Part shown: piece by piece, positions 38,346 to 48,442 of the stretch
Numbering within the stretch: position 1 is the stretch's first letter
Layout of the letters: each line of letters starts with the position of its first letter
From: Agrobacterium vitis
Lineage (GTDB): Bacteria > Pseudomonadota > Alphaproteobacteria > Rhizobiales > Rhizobiaceae
Reading direction: 5' to 3'
Assembly: GCF_037039395.1 (NCBI RefSeq)
Contig: NZ_CP146242.1
Location: forward strand, 2,185,001-2,249,000
DNA: 64,000 bases
Made by a program: the position numbers and the translations under genes
The notes under the pieces: generated by a model
The model's input: the letters and a program-made list of their open reading frames with translations, nothing else
Databases searched by the model: none
What the model was told of the DNA's origin: nothing

Positions 38346-39827
38346 ATGAACGCGATCAACCGGTCGGGATCTTATGGCGCTTACAGCGGCCAGTATATTG
38401 GCGGCACCTGGCGTCCTGGCGCAACAGGTGATGTCCTTAATGTCAACAATCCCTATTCCGGGGAACGAATTGCCGAAATCACGCTGGCCTCGGTGGAGGA
38501 TCTCGATGCGGCCTATCTGGCCGCCGAAGCGGCGCAGCGCGATTGGGCGGAAAGGCCCGCCAGCGAAAAGCGTGATGTTTTTCTGCGGGCGGCACAGATC
38601 GTCGATCAACGGCATGCTGAAATCGTCGATATGATCATCGCCGAATCCGGCAGCACGCGCATCAAGGCCGAGATTGAATGGGCCTCGGTGCGCGATATGA
38701 TGCTGGAGGTGTCCGGCATGCCGTCGCGCGTCCAGGGCCGAATTATCCCCAGCGAAGTGCCGGGCAAGGATGTGCGGGTGCATCGCGCTCCTCTCGGGGT
38801 CATCGGGGTGATCAGCCCGTGGAACATGCCAATGCATCTGTCCCATCGTTCGATTGCGCCGGCGCTGGCGCTCGGCAATGCGGTGGTTGTCAAGCCAGCG
38901 GAAGAAACCCCGATCAGCGGCGGGCTGATGATTGCCAAGATTTACGAAGAGGCTGGCCTGCCGGGTGGTCTTTTGAATGTGGTGGTCGGCCTTGCCGGGG
39001 TGATCGGCGACATGTTCACGCTGCATCCCGTGCCGAAATTCATTTCCTTTACTGGATCGGCGCGCGTCGGTCGTCATATCGGACAACTCGCCATGCAGGG
39101 CTCAACCCTGAAGCGGGTCGGACTTGAACTGGGCGGCAATGCGCCTTGCGTCGTGCTTGACGATGCAGATCTCGATCTGGCCGTTCGCGGTGCGCTTTTT
39201 GGCCGTTTCCTGCATCAGGGCCAGATTTGCATGAGCACCAACCGGATCATCGTTGATGCTTCGATCTATGACGAGTTTGTCACTCGCTTCATTGAGCGCG
39301 TCTCAAAGCTTACCTATGGCGATCCCAGTCTCATCGGCACCAATATCGGCCCGATCATCAGTAAGCGCCAGCTTGATGGTATCCTGGCAAAAATCGAAGA
39401 AGCCAAGGCCTCCGGCATTCATCTGGCGTTGGGTGGTGAACCGCAAGGCCAGGTCCTGCCGCCGCATGTGTTTATTGATGTCGATAACAATTCGACGCTG
39501 GCCCAGACTGAACTGTTTGGCCCCGTCGTTCCGATCATCAAGGCTCATGGTGAGGAGGACGCCTTGAAACTGGCCAACCAGACCGAATTCGGGCTTTCCA
39601 GCGCCGTTTTCACACGGGATGAGGGGCGTGGCCTGCGGTTTGCCAAGCGCATCCATGCCGGCATGACCCATATCAACGATATTTCCGTTGCCGATAGCCC
39701 CAACGCGATGTTCGGCGGTGAAAAGAATAGCGGTATCGGACGGTTCAACAGCGATTGGGTCATTGCAGAATTCACCTGCGATCACCTGATCACCACCCAA
39801 AGCATTCCCCTGCAATACCCCTTCTGA
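38346..39827 (+). CDS. NAD(P)-dependent aldehyde dehydrogenase, aromatic aldehyde type
   Basis: 493-residue aldehyde dehydrogenase oxidising an aldehyde to its acid. Catalytic residues are intact: Asn160 (ISPWN), Glu261 (LELGG), Cys295 (GQICMSTNR), and the cofactor loop FTGSARVG at 235-242. GGAGAA lies 5 bases before ATG 38346. The sequence style (GQICMS, no typical betaine-aldehyde features) is close to vanillin/benzaldehyde dehydrogenases, fitting oxidation of hydroxybenzaldehydes produced by the oxygenase upstream. Exact substrate unproven. Confidence 0.88.
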   Translation: MNAINRSGSYGAYSGQYIGGTWRPGATGDVLNVNNPYSGERIAEITLASVEDLDAAYLAAEAAQRDWAERPASEKRDVFLRAAQIVDQRHAEIVDMIIAESGSTRIKAEIEWASVRDMMLEVSGMPSRVQGRIIPSEVPGKDVRVHRAPLGVIGVISPWNMPMHLSHRSIAPALALGNAVVVKPAEETPISGGLMIAKIYEEAGLPGGLLNVVVGLAGVIGDMFTLHPVPKFISFTGSARVGRHIGQLAMQGSTLKRVGLELGGNAPCVVLDDADLDLAVRGALFGRFLHQGQICMSTNRIIVDASIYDEFVTRFIERVSKLTYGDPSLIGTNIGPIISKRQLDGILAKIEEAKASGIHLALGGEPQGQVLPPHVFIDVDNNSTLAQTELFGPVVPIIKAHGEEDALKLANQTEFGLSSAVFTRDEGRGLRFAKRIHAGMTHINDISVADSPNAMFGGEKNSGIGRFNSDWVIAEFTCDHLITTQSIPLQYPF

Positions 39828-39857
39828 CCGCAGGCGTTTCGTTTGTCGCACTGACAC

Positions 39858-39895
39858 GACAGCATCATGCGTTTTATAAAACGCATGATGCTGTC
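39858..39895. terminator. 38-bp perfect palindrome, bidirectional terminator
   Basis: A perfect 38-base palindrome with no loop mismatches, centred on GTTTTATAAAAC and flanked by GACAGCATCATGC and its complement. It lies between the aldehyde dehydrogenase stop (39827) and the converging tetR stop (39919), so it can end transcription both ways. It shares its centre with palindromes at 18932, 25606 and 34809. Confidence 0.8.
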
Positions 39896-39918
39896 TTTGA
39901 GAGCTCTGGACCGATAGT

Positions 39919-40521
39919 TCAGCGGCTATAGAGCGTCATGATGGTGGTGGATGCATTTTTCGCTGCGGTCTCGATCTGAGCGTCATTGGGACGATCAATC
40001 AGGCCCCAGAGGCAGTGTTCATAAATACCCGCCTCGGCCACTGCCTTGAACTGTAAGGCCGCCATTGCGATATCCGGGATGGAAAGCGCCTGGCGGTCGA
40101 CCAGATGTTCCAGCTTTTTTTCGATCTGGTCCAGCGTGGCCCGGGGTCCATTCTGATAGAAGATCCTGCCAAGTTCCTGAAAACGTGGCGCTTCGGCAAT
40201 CACCAGCCGGTTGATGGCCAGAACCTCCGGCGAAAGCAGCAGCCGCAGGTAGGCGCGCGCATAGGCCGTCAGCGATTTCTCCACATTGTCGCCAGCCTGA
40301 TCGCTATCGGCCAAAGCTGCAAAGCGTTCGCGCCCCGCTTCAATCATATAGGCTTCGAACAAGGCCTCCTTGGAGGGGAAGTGATTGTAAAGGGTCGATT
40401 TCGATCCGCCGACCGAGGCCGCGATCTGCGCCATATTGACGGCTCCAAATCCGTGTTCCCGGAACAGCTCTCCGGCAATCGTCAGGATCTGGCGTCGTTT
40501 CGTCTCGCTTTTTGTCCGCAT
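39919..40521 (-). CDS. TetR-family regulator, second of the cluster
   Basis: 200-residue repressor from ATG 40521 (MRTKSETKRRQILTIA); the longer upstream frame to 40578 has no family resemblance. The helix-turn-helix reads MAQIAASVGGSKSTLYNHF, the ligand domain covers the rest. It resembles the TetR at 32047 closely in order of motifs (LRLLLSPEVLAINRLVIAEA) but lacks its long tail. It converges on the aldehyde dehydrogenase. Target genes are unknown; a palindrome upstream of its own start suggests autoregulation. Confidence 0.85.
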   Translation of the reverse strand: MRTKSETKRRQILTIAGELFREHGFGAVNMAQIAASVGGSKSTLYNHFPSKEALFEAYMIEAGRERFAALADSDQAGDNVEKSLTAYARAYLRLLLSPEVLAINRLVIAEAPRFQELGRIFYQNGPRATLDQIEKKLEHLVDRQALSIPDIAMAALQFKAVAEAGIYEHCLWGLIDRPNDAQIETAAKNASTTIMTLYSR

Positions 40522-40547
40522 TGGTTCTCTGGTCGGAATACATCGAA

Positions 40548-40561
40548 GATGCAGATGCATC
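40548..40561. promoter_or_regulatory. candidate TetR autoregulatory palindrome
   Basis: GATGCA-GA-TGCATC, a perfect 6-bp inverted repeat, lies 26 bases before the second tetR start. It differs from the GTAC operators at 32782, implying distinct DNA specificity. Weak evidence by itself. Confidence 0.35.
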
Positions 40562-40688
40562 CACGCATTGAGGATCATCGTTATCCCTGATGCCTCAAGG
40601 CTTCAAGTTTTCGTTCTCCACCAGAACTATCCTAAAATTCCAGTCAGGTTAAGGTTCCATGTCGCAGAAAGAACAATCTTCTTCAGAT

Positions 40689-41261
40689 TTAATGCTCCGC
40701 GTCCAGCGTCACGGTGAGGAGATCGCACCGCGCCGTGATTGTCAGGTCCAATGGATCTCCTGGCGAAAACACCAGCGTATCGAAGCGACGCAGGGAAATG
40801 CTTTGTCCATTGGTAATGACAGTGGCATCACCGTTGAAAATGGCTAATATTGTGGTCGTAGGCACCTGGCCGCCTGGCACTTCCAGATTGCCCCTTTGCA
40901 TGCTGTGGCGAAAGCGGCCGCGCCGGGTCATGATATTGAGATCGATGGTTTCTCCGTCAAGATTGCGGCTGGAGACGGCCCAATCGCCGGAAAAGGCGAG
41001 GGGGTCACTGTGCTGTTTGAGTGTCACGCTTTGGCCATCCGGTAGCGACAAAACCATGCCGTCGCCTTCCAACAATGCGATACTGCGATCCACACCGGGA
41101 AAGGTCGAGAAAGGGCCGTCCGCGCCGACATGGGCAATGGATAGTCGGTAATCGAAATCCTCAAGGCCGCTATCGGCAGGAGAAATCAGGATTTCCTCTG
41201 TCATGCCCTGGCCGTTCTTCCAGGGCATGCGGCGATAATCTTCCCGGCGCAGGATCTGCAT
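40689..41261 (-). CDS. hutD: HutD family protein
   Basis: 190-residue cupin-like protein of the HutD family, proposed to limit excess histidine catabolism (by binding formylglutamate/urocanate). ATG 41261 is chosen: MQILRREDYRRMPWKNGQG is the typical N-terminus, and it lies one base after the hutU stop. Later conserved parts include FSTFPGVDRSIALLEG. It is last in hutI-H-G-U-D. Confidence 0.92.
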   Translation of the reverse strand: MQILRREDYRRMPWKNGQGMTEEILISPADSGLEDFDYRLSIAHVGADGPFSTFPGVDRSIALLEGDGMVLSLPDGQSVTLKQHSDPLAFSGDWAVSSRNLDGETIDLNIMTRRGRFRHSMQRGNLEVPGGQVPTTTILAIFNGDATVITNGQSISLRRFDTLVFSPGDPLDLTITARCDLLTVTLDAEH

Positions 41262-41262
41262 C

Positions 41263-42954
41263 TCAATTGCCCAGAATGCCGGGCAGGCGCAGGCCTTTTT
41301 CCTTGGCGCAATCCAGCGCAATGTCATAGCCCGCATCGGCATGGCGCATGACGCCGGTGGCCGGATCGTTCCACAACACCCGCTCCAAGCGCCGTGCTGC
41401 ATCATCGGTGCCATCGGCGCAGATCACCATGCCCGAATGCTGGCTAAAGCCCATGCCAACCCCGCCGCCATGGTGCAGCGACACCCATGTTGCACCGGAG
41501 GCGCAGTTGAGCAGCGCGTTCAAGAGCGGCCAGTCAGACACCGCATCCGAGCCATCTTTCATCGCTTCGGTTTCGCGGTTGGGCGAGGCGACCGAGCCAG
41601 AATCCAGGTGGTCACGGCCAATCACCACGGGCGCTTTCAGCTCGCCACTGCGCACCATTTCGTTGAAGGCCAGACCCAGTTTGTGGCGATCGCCCAGACC
41701 TACCCAGCAGATGCGGGCGGGCAGGCCCTGAAAGGCAATGCGTTCGCGGGCCATATCCAGCCAATTGTGCAGGTGCTTGTTGTCGGGCAACAATTCCTTC
41801 ACCTTTGCATCGGTCTTGTAAATATCCTCTGGATCGCCAGACAGGGCAGCCCAGCGGAACGGACCAATGCCCCGGCAAAACAGCGGACGGATATAGGCAG
41901 GCACAAAGCCGGGGAAGGCAAAGGCATTTTCCAGCCCTTCTTCCTTGGCGACTTGGCGAATATTGTTGCCGTAATCCAACGTCGGCACGCCCATGTTCCA
42001 GAAATCCACCATGGCGGCGACATGCACTTTCATCGACGCACGGGCGGCACGCTCCACCGCCTTTGGATCGCTCTCCTGCTTGGCACGCCATTCGGCCACC
42101 GTCCAGCCGGAGGGCAGATAGCCATTGATCGGGTCATGGGCCGAGGTCTGGTCGGTGACAATGTCAGGACGCGCCCCGCCTGCTTTTGCGCGCTTCACCA
42201 GTTCCGGGAAAATATCGGCGGCATTGCCAATCAGGCCCACGGATTTGGCTTCTCCTGCCTTTGTCCATTGGTCAATCAAGGCCAGCGCTTCATCCAGCGT
42301 GTGGGCCTTGGCATCGACATAGCGGGTGCGCAGGCGAAAATCGACACGGGTTTCATCGCATTCCACCGCAAGGCAGCAGGCACCGGCCATAACGGCTGCC
42401 AGCGGCTGTGCGCCACCCATGCCGCCGAGGCCGCCTGTTAGTATCCACTTACCTTTGAGATTGCCATTATAGTGCTGGCGACCCGCTTCCACGAAGGTTT
42501 CATAGGTGCCCTGCACAATCCCTTGCGTGCCAATGTAGATCCACGAGCCTGCGGTCATCTGGCCATACATGGCCAGACCCTTCTTATCCAGCTCGTTGAA
42601 ATGATCCCATGTGGCCCAATGAGGTACGAGATTGGAATTGGCAATCAGCACCCGTGGGGCGTCTTTATGGGTTTTGAACACGCCGACGGGCTTGCCCGAT
42701 TGCACAATCAGGGTCTCTTCTTCGGTCAGGGTTTTCAGCGTGGCAACGATGCGGTCAAAATCCTCCCAGGTGCGGGCGGCGCGGCCAATGCCGCCATAAA
42801 CCACCAGCTCATGCGGACGCTCGGCCACGTCGGGGTCGAGATTGTTCATCAACATGCGCAAGGGGGCTTCGGTCATCCAGCTCTTGGCGGACAGTTCCGT
42901 GCCGGTTGCGGCCCGCACATCGCGGATATTGTGGCGTGGGTTGGTCATGATCAT
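41263..42954 (-). CDS. hutU: urocanate hydratase
   Basis: Second step of histidine breakdown: urocanate to imidazolonepropionate, with bound NAD+. 563 residues, near the usual 557. The NAD-binding region [20 protein letters not shown] and later [18 protein letters not shown] are diagnostic. The start codon forms an ATGA overlap with the hutG stop; a second ATG is at 42948. Part of the minus-strand hut operon. Confidence 0.97.
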   Translation of the reverse strand: MIMTNPRHNIRDVRAATGTELSAKSWMTEAPLRMLMNNLDPDVAERPHELVVYGGIGRAARTWEDFDRIVATLKTLTEEETLIVQSGKPVGVFKTHKDAPRVLIANSNLVPHWATWDHFNELDKKGLAMYGQMTAGSWIYIGTQGIVQGTYETFVEAGRQHYNGNLKGKWILTGGLGGMGGAQPLAAVMAGACCLAVECDETRVDFRLRTRYVDAKAHTLDEALALIDQWTKAGEAKSVGLIGNAADIFPELVKRAKAGGARPDIVTDQTSAHDPINGYLPSGWTVAEWRAKQESDPKAVERAARASMKVHVAAMVDFWNMGVPTLDYGNNIRQVAKEEGLENAFAFPGFVPAYIRPLFCRGIGPFRWAALSGDPEDIYKTDAKVKELLPDNKHLHNWLDMARERIAFQGLPARICWVGLGDRHKLGLAFNEMVRSGELKAPVVIGRDHLDSGSVASPNRETEAMKDGSDAVSDWPLLNALLNCASGATWVSLHHGGGVGMGFSQHSGMVICADGTDDAARRLERVLWNDPATGVMRHADAGYDIALDCAKEKGLRLPGILGN

Positions 42955-43763
42955 TCCCCCTTGATTTTGAGCTGAAACGCGATCTGTTCGAGCCGCTCCA
43001 GAATGGCTTTGAGATGCACGCGTAAACGGCCTGCCTTTTCCGCATCATAGGCAAAGGGCGGTGCTTCACTGGCAAGGTGTGAGGCCTGCGCCAGCTCCAT
43101 CTGAATGGCGTGGATGCCGGCGTCTGGCTTGCCATAATGGCGCGTGGTCCAGCCGCCTTTGAAGCGGCCGTTGAGGATGGAGGTGTAACCCTCCGCTGAC
43201 GCTGCAATCTCAACCGCGGCCGCTTCAATCGCTGGATTACAGGTGCGGCCCATGTCGGTGCCGATGTTGAAATCCGGCAAGCGGCCTTCAAACAGAAAGG
43301 GGATGTTGGCGCGGATCGAGTGGCAGTCATAGAGCAGCACAACACCATGGATGGCTTTGACGCGCTCGATCTCGGCCAAAAGGGCTGCGTGATAGGGCGC
43401 GTGAAAGGCTGCCAGACGCTGCGCAATATCCCCTTCCGTGGGAGCCTGCCCATCAATCCAGATCGATTGTCCGTCAAAATCCGTGTCCGGAATAAGCCCC
43501 GTGGTGTTTTGCCCCGGATAGAGGCTCACCCCCGCCGGGTCACGATTGGCATCAATGACATAGCGATGGAAGGTGGCACGAACGGTGGTGACGTTTGGCA
43601 ACAGGTCTTTGTACAGATTGTGGATGTGCCAATCGGTATCGGCCAGCAGTTTGCCGTTGTCGTTGAGGCGGTCCCAGATGGCAGGTGGTATATCCGTTCC
43701 CGTGTGTGGGAAGGCGAGGATGACGGGTGAGGTGCCTTGGGTGACTTCGAAAATGTTGGACAT
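42951..43763 (-). CDS. hutG: N-formylglutamate deformylase
   Basis: Final step of the HutF-HutG branch: N-formylglutamate to glutamate and formate. 270 residues, with the N-formylglutamate amidohydrolase features [22 protein letters not shown] and [10 protein letters not shown]. Together with hutF across the operon it shows that this organism uses the two-step formylglutamate route rather than the one-step formiminoglutamase. A RIME-like element separates it from hutH. Confidence 0.95.
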   Translation of the reverse strand: MSNIFEVTQGTSPVILAFPHTGTDIPPAIWDRLNDNGKLLADTDWHIHNLYKDLLPNVTTVRATFHRYVIDANRDPAGVSLYPGQNTTGLIPDTDFDGQSIWIDGQAPTEGDIAQRLAAFHAPYHAALLAEIERVKAIHGVVLLYDCHSIRANIPFLFEGRLPDFNIGTDMGRTCNPAIEAAAVEIAASAEGYTSILNGRFKGGWTTRHYGKPDAGIHAIQMELAQASHLASEAPPFAYDAEKAGRLRVHLKAILERLEQIAFQLKIKGE

Positions 43764-43792
43764 TTAAAATGATCTCCCTTGGCGGCTGGAGT

Positions 43793-43942
43793 TACCCCCC
43801 TCTGTCCTGCCGGACATCTCTCCCACAAGGAGGGAGATCGACTCGTTGAAAAGTGTTTGGATAAAGAATTGAACTGGGCATCGCCTCTTGCTCATCTCCC
43901 CCCTTGAGGGGGAGATGGTCGGCAGACCAGAGGGGGGTAGGC
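43793..43942. repeat. RIME-like palindromic element between hutH and hutG
   Basis: Bounded by inverted ends ACCCCCCTCTG (43793) and CAGAGGGGGGT (to about 43939), with internal stems GTCCTGCCGGAC and CATCTCCCCC/GGGGGAGATG. The same element lies at 52730-52911. Rhizobial intergenic mosaic elements have this build. Inside an operon it may stabilise or cut the mRNA. Confidence 0.75.
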
Positions 43943-43966
43943 CCCACATAAAAACGCCCATTGTTC

Positions 43967-45502
43967 TCACCCCTCCAACCCCGGCAAAATCCCAGCGGAT
44001 ACGCTGCCCACCAAAGCGCCATCGGCCACCAGAGCGCTGGCCGCCGCCAAATCCGGTGCCATAAACCGATCTTCCTCCAGCGTCGACACAACGGCCCGCA
44101 GGGTATCAATGGCCTTTTGCAACTCGGGGCTGGTGGTGAGGGGTGCGCGAAACTCCACGCCTTGAGCGGCGGTCAAAGCCTCGATGCCAATGATGGCAAA
44201 CAGATTTTCGGTCATCTGCAGCAGACGCCGCGCACCGTGGCAGGCCATGGAGACATGGTCTTCCTGATTGGCAGACGTTGGTGTTGAATCGACTGATGCC
44301 GGATGGGCCATCTGTTTGTTTTCACTCATCAAGGCAGCAGAGGTGACTTCGGCAATCATTAGGCCGGAATTGAGGCCCGGCTTCTTGGCCAAAAACGCTG
44401 GCAAGCCGTAGGACAGGGCCGGGTCCACCAAAAGCGCAATACGCCGCTGGGCAATGGCACCTATTTCGCACACGGCAATGGCAATCTGGTCGGCTGCAAA
44501 GGCCACCGGCTCGGCGTGGAAATTGCCGCCGGAAACCACGGTGTCATCGGAGAGCACCAGCGGATTATCCGTCACCGCATTGGCCTCGATTTCCAAGGTG
44601 TGGGCCGTCATCCGCAGCAGATCAAGGCAGGCTCCATCCACCTGCGGCTGGCAGCGGATGCAATAGGGGTCTTGCACGCGCTCATCGCCATCCAGATGGC
44701 TTTGGCGGATCACCGAGCCGTCCAACAAGGCGCGTAAGCTTGCAGCGGTATCAATCTGACCCTTGTGGCCGCGCAGTGTGTGAATATCGGCTGTAAACGG
44801 TGCCGAGGAACCCATGGCCGCATCGGTAGACATCGCCCCGGTAATCAATGCTGCTTGCGCTGCGCGATGGGCGCGGAAAAGGCCAGCCAAGGCCAGAGCG
44901 GTGGAGGCCTGCGTGCCATTGATCAGCGCCAGCCCTTCCTTGGCGGCCAAAATAACCGGGGTAAGGCCAGCGCGTTCCAGCGCAAGTTTGCCCGGCAGTT
45001 TTTCGCCCTGATAGAAGGCTTCTGCCTCGCCCATCATCACCGCCGCCATATGGGCCAGCGGGGCAAGATCGCCGGATGCTCCCACAGACCCCTTTTCCGG
45101 GATCAGCGGAATAACACCTTTTTCCAGCATGGCTTCAATCAACCGTACCAGTTCCAGCCGCACGCCGGAAGCGCCACGGCCCAGCGAAATCAGTTTCAAC
45201 GACAGGATCAGCCGCACAATATTCTCAGCCAGCGGCGCACCGACGCCGCAGCAGTGCGACAGAATGAGATTACGTTGAAGCGTGGCGGTATCTGCCGCAT
45301 CAATCTTGATGGAAGCCAGTTTGCCAAAGCCGGTGTTGACGCCGTACACCGGTTCATTGCCCGCAGCAATGGCGGCAATGCGGGCGGCGGCGCGTTCAAT
45401 GCCCGCATCAAAGCTGCGATCCAGAACGGCAGGCTCACCATGCCAATAGATTTTCGCCAGATCGGCCAGCGGCACAGAGCCGGGGTAAAGGGTAATGGTC
45501 AT
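43967..45502 (-). CDS. hutH: histidine ammonia-lyase
   Basis: First step: histidine to urocanate and ammonia. 511 residues, the normal length. The MIO-forming triad Ala-Ser-Gly is at 142-144 in [16 protein letters not shown], and [10 protein letters not shown] is at 54-63. It starts 15 bases after hutI. The stop is followed by the RIME-like element before hutG. Confidence 0.97.
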   Translation of the reverse strand: MTITLYPGSVPLADLAKIYWHGEPAVLDRSFDAGIERAAARIAAIAAGNEPVYGVNTGFGKLASIKIDAADTATLQRNLILSHCCGVGAPLAENIVRLILSLKLISLGRGASGVRLELVRLIEAMLEKGVIPLIPEKGSVGASGDLAPLAHMAAVMMGEAEAFYQGEKLPGKLALERAGLTPVILAAKEGLALINGTQASTALALAGLFRAHRAAQAALITGAMSTDAAMGSSAPFTADIHTLRGHKGQIDTAASLRALLDGSVIRQSHLDGDERVQDPYCIRCQPQVDGACLDLLRMTAHTLEIEANAVTDNPLVLSDDTVVSGGNFHAEPVAFAADQIAIAVCEIGAIAQRRIALLVDPALSYGLPAFLAKKPGLNSGLMIAEVTSAALMSENKQMAHPASVDSTPTSANQEDHVSMACHGARRLLQMTENLFAIIGIEALTAAQGVEFRAPLTTSPELQKAIDTLRAVVSTLEEDRFMAPDLAAASALVADGALVGSVSAGILPGLEG

Positions 45503-45517
45503 AGTGGCCCCTTGTTG

Positions 45518-46738
45518 TTATGCATTATCGCCGCGCCACACCCGCTGGTGCAGCGGGTTAAAGCCCATGCGGTAGACAAGCTCAGACAGTTCAGAAATGT
45601 CCCAGATGGCGAGATCAGCCGATTTTCCGGCCTCCAGCGTGCCAATCTCATCCAGCCGACCCAGCGCGCGGGCGGCCTCGCGGGTTACGCCGGCAATGCA
45701 CTCCTCCACCGTCATGCCAAACAGGGTTGCCCCCATGTTCATCGTCAGCAGCAGCGAGGTCAGCGGCGATGTGCCGGGGTTGTTGTCGGTGGCCAGCGCC
45801 ATTTTGGTGCCATGCTGGCGGAAGAGATCGACAGGCGGCTTTTTCGTCTCGCGGATAAAATAGAAGGCACCCGGCAGCAGCACCGCCACGGTGCTAGCCT
45901 TGGCCATGGCATCAGCGCCCGCCGCATCGGTATATTCCAGATGATCGGCAGACAGTGCGCCACATTCAGCAGCAAGGGCTGCGCCAGACAGATTGGAAAG
46001 CTGATCGGCATGGAGTTTAACGGGCAGGCCCAGCGCTTGGGCCGCATCAAACACCACGCGCATTTCGGCGGGTGAAAAGGCAATGCCCTCGCAAAACCCA
46101 TCCACGGCATCAACAAGCTGTTCCGCATGGGCTGCCGTCAAACCGGGAAGCACAACATCGCGGATAAAATCACCATTGCGGCCCTTATAGTCTGCGGGCG
46201 TGGCATGGGCACCGAGATAGGTTGTGGTAACGGATATGGCGCGCTCGCTGCTGAGTTTTTTTGCTGCCCGCAGCATTTTCAACTCATCTTCCACCGTCAA
46301 TCCATAACCGGATTTGACCTCAACGGTGGTGACGCCTTCCGCGATCAGGGCATCCAGACGCGGCAGCGTTTCGCGCAGCAAATCCGCCTCACTCGCCGCC
46401 CGTACCTTGGATACGGATGAGACAATGCCGCCCCCCGCCCGGGCAATTTCTTCATAGCTGGCACCTGCCAGCCGCATTTCAAATTCATTGGCGCGGTTGC
46501 CGGCATGCACCAGATGGGTGTGGCAATCCACCAGACCGGGGGTGATCCAGCGCCCCTCGCAATCAGTAACCTCGGCGGCATTCAGCAGGCTAATCGGCAG
46601 CTCTGCCATCGGGCCAGCGTAGGCAATCTGCCCATGGCGCACCATCAGCGCGGCATCTTCGATAATGCCGAGGCCCTCGCGTTGCGGATTGAGCGTTGCC
46701 AACCGCGCATTGGTGAAAATGCGATCCCGATTTGTCAT
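45518..46738 (-). CDS. hutI: imidazolonepropionase
   Basis: Third step: imidazolonepropionate to formiminoglutamate. 406-residue metal-dependent amidohydrolase with the metal motif [12 protein letters not shown] near 70, later His in KLHADQLSN, and [13 protein letters not shown] near 320. It is first in the minus-strand hut operon and diverges from hutF over 125 bases that hold a HutC-like palindrome. Confidence 0.96.
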   Translation of the reverse strand: MTNRDRIFTNARLATLNPQREGLGIIEDAALMVRHGQIAYAGPMAELPISLLNAAEVTDCEGRWITPGLVDCHTHLVHAGNRANEFEMRLAGASYEEIARAGGGIVSSVSKVRAASEADLLRETLPRLDALIAEGVTTVEVKSGYGLTVEDELKMLRAAKKLSSERAISVTTTYLGAHATPADYKGRNGDFIRDVVLPGLTAAHAEQLVDAVDGFCEGIAFSPAEMRVVFDAAQALGLPVKLHADQLSNLSGAALAAECGALSADHLEYTDAAGADAMAKASTVAVLLPGAFYFIRETKKPPVDLFRQHGTKMALATDNNPGTSPLTSLLLTMNMGATLFGMTVEECIAGVTREAARALGRLDEIGTLEAGKSADLAIWDISELSELVYRMGFNPLHQRVWRGDNA

Positions 46739-46791
46739 GCTGATCCCTTGTTATTGCGGCTCAGGCTGCATTGCGCCTGATCGATTTTCCT

Positions 46792-46809
46792 ATTATGTAT
46801 ATACTTAAT
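46792..46809. promoter_or_regulatory. HutC-like operator between hutI and hutF
   Basis: ATTATGTATATACTTAAT is an 18-base palindrome with one mismatched pair and the core GTATATAC, the type of sequence bound by HutC in other bacteria. It lies 54 bases before both the hutI and the hutF start regions and could control both. Confidence 0.7.
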
Positions 46810-46863
46810 GGGCCCATGCGCAAGACTGAAAAGGCGCAAGCCAGAAAATGAGAGGGGAAAGCC

Positions 46864-48213
46864 ATGACGACACTCCACGCAAAACAGGCGCTGCTGCCGG
46901 ATGGCTGGGCCAAGGATGTGCGGCTGACGCTGACGGGCCGCGCCATTTCATCCATTGAGCAGGGTGTTGAGGCGCAAGCGGGCGATGAGCGGCACGAGGT
47001 GTTGCTGCCCACAATGGCCAATTTGCACAGCCACGCCTTTCAGCGCGGCATGGCGGGTTTGGCGGAGCTGCGCGGGCCGGACAGTGATAGTTTCTGGAGC
47101 TGGCGCACGGTGATGTATCGCTTTGCGCTGACCATGAGTCCGGAGCAGATGCAGGCCATTGCCGCCCAGCTGTATGTGGAAATGCTGGAGGCCGGATTTG
47201 GTCGAGTGGGCGAGTTTCACTATCTCCACCACGACCGCGATGGCAGTGCTTACGCCAACCGCGCCGAGATGGCGGAGCGGATTGTGGCCGCAAGCAGCGA
47301 GACTGGAATTGGCCTCACGTTGCTTCCGGTGTTTTATGCCCATTCCGGCTTTGGTGGTCTGGCTCCCAATGAGGGCCAGCGACGGTTTATCAATGATCTC
47401 GATGGTTTTGCAGAACTGTTGGAGGGGGCGAAAAAAGCGGTCTCAAATCTACCCGGTAGCATCACGGGCATTGCCCCCCACAGTCTGCGGGCGGTAACAC
47501 CGGAAGAATTATCAGCCCTGCAACAGCTCTCATTCGATGGGCCAATCCATATTCATGTGGCCGAACAGGTGAAGGAAGTGGAGGATTGCATCGCCTGGTC
47601 TGGCCAGCGCCCGGTGCAATGGTTGTTGGACAATGCTGATCTCACCACGCGCTGGTGCCTGATCCATGCCACCCATATGACAGATGACGAGACGGTGCGG
47701 ATGGCAAAGAGCGGTGCCATTGCCGGGCTTTGCCCGATCACTGAGGCCAATCTGGGCGATGGCACGTTTAACGCCTCGGTGTTTTTGGAGCATGGTGGAC
47801 GCTTTGGCATCGGCTCTGATTCCAACATCCTGATTGGCATTGCCGATGAGCTGCGCCAGCTGGAATATTCGCAACGTTTGGCCCACCGCGCCCGTAACGT
47901 CATGGCTGTTCCCGGTGGATCAACGGGACGATATTTGTTTGACGGTGCCGTGACGGGTGGGGCTGCGGCGTTGATGGCGCAGACTGGCTTGGTGGTGGGT
48001 AGGCCTGCCGATGTTGTCAGCCTCAAGCCGCGGTATGATCTTGGTTTGAGTGGTGATCAGATTTTGGACAGTTTCGTCTTTGCCAATGGTGCTGGGGTGG
48101 ATTGTGTCTGGGTGGGCGGTGCCAAACAGGTGGAAGCCGGGCGGCATCATGCGCGGGAGCGGATTGCAGCGCGATTTGCGGGCGTGATGCGGGATTTGAT
48201 GGCGGCGTTTTGA
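46864..48213 (+). CDS. hutF: formimidoylglutamate deiminase
   Basis: Converts N-formiminoglutamate to N-formylglutamate plus ammonia, feeding HutG. 449-residue amidohydrolase with zinc motif LHSHAFQRGMAG near 57, IHIHVAEQ near 240 and GIGSDSN near 318. GAGAGGGGAAAGCC before the ATG holds the ribosome site. It is the only plus-strand hut gene. Confidence 0.95.
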   Translation: MTTLHAKQALLPDGWAKDVRLTLTGRAISSIEQGVEAQAGDERHEVLLPTMANLHSHAFQRGMAGLAELRGPDSDSFWSWRTVMYRFALTMSPEQMQAIAAQLYVEMLEAGFGRVGEFHYLHHDRDGSAYANRAEMAERIVAASSETGIGLTLLPVFYAHSGFGGLAPNEGQRRFINDLDGFAELLEGAKKAVSNLPGSITGIAPHSLRAVTPEELSALQQLSFDGPIHIHVAEQVKEVEDCIAWSGQRPVQWLLDNADLTTRWCLIHATHMTDDETVRMAKSGAIAGLCPITEANLGDGTFNASVFLEHGGRFGIGSDSNILIGIADELRQLEYSQRLAHRARNVMAVPGGSTGRYLFDGAVTGGAAALMAQTGLVVGRPADVVSLKPRYDLGLSGDQILDSFVFANGAGVDCVWVGGAKQVEAGRHHARERIAARFAGVMRDLMAAF

Positions 48214-48247
48214 GATTGATCTTGTCGTCCAACAATTTGGCTTCGCA

Positions 48248-48425
48248 CCCCCTCATCCGGCTGCCGCCACCTTCTCCCCGATGGGGAGAAGAGGTTGTGG
48301 AGCAGATGTCATTGCATGACGCCAAAGATGGTCTATGTGGATGCCGATTTCGTATGAATTCAAAGTTAATGATCAGCTTTCTTCTCCCCAGCGGGGAGAA
48401 GGCCCCGGCAGGGGGATGAGGGGGT
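48248..48425. repeat. RIME1-like palindromic element between hutF and the LLM gene
   Basis: Begins CACCCCCTCATCCGGCTGCCG and ends with its complement at about 48425. Each half also holds a stem CTTCTCCCC/GGGGAGAAG (48271-48291 and 48380-48402). It differs in sequence from the two TACCCCCCTCTG elements but has the same layout. It lies between converging genes, where it may act as terminator. Confidence 0.75.
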
Positions 48426-48442
48426 GACCTTGCTCAGGTTGT

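Noticed and set aside
41341..42441. 366-codon plus-strand frame opposite hutU
   Set aside because: Antisense to urocanate hydratase; no family features.
44765..46075. 436-codon plus-strand frame opposite hutH and hutI
   Set aside because: Spans two real minus-strand genes; composition (His, Gln, Arg rich) is typical of antisense frames.
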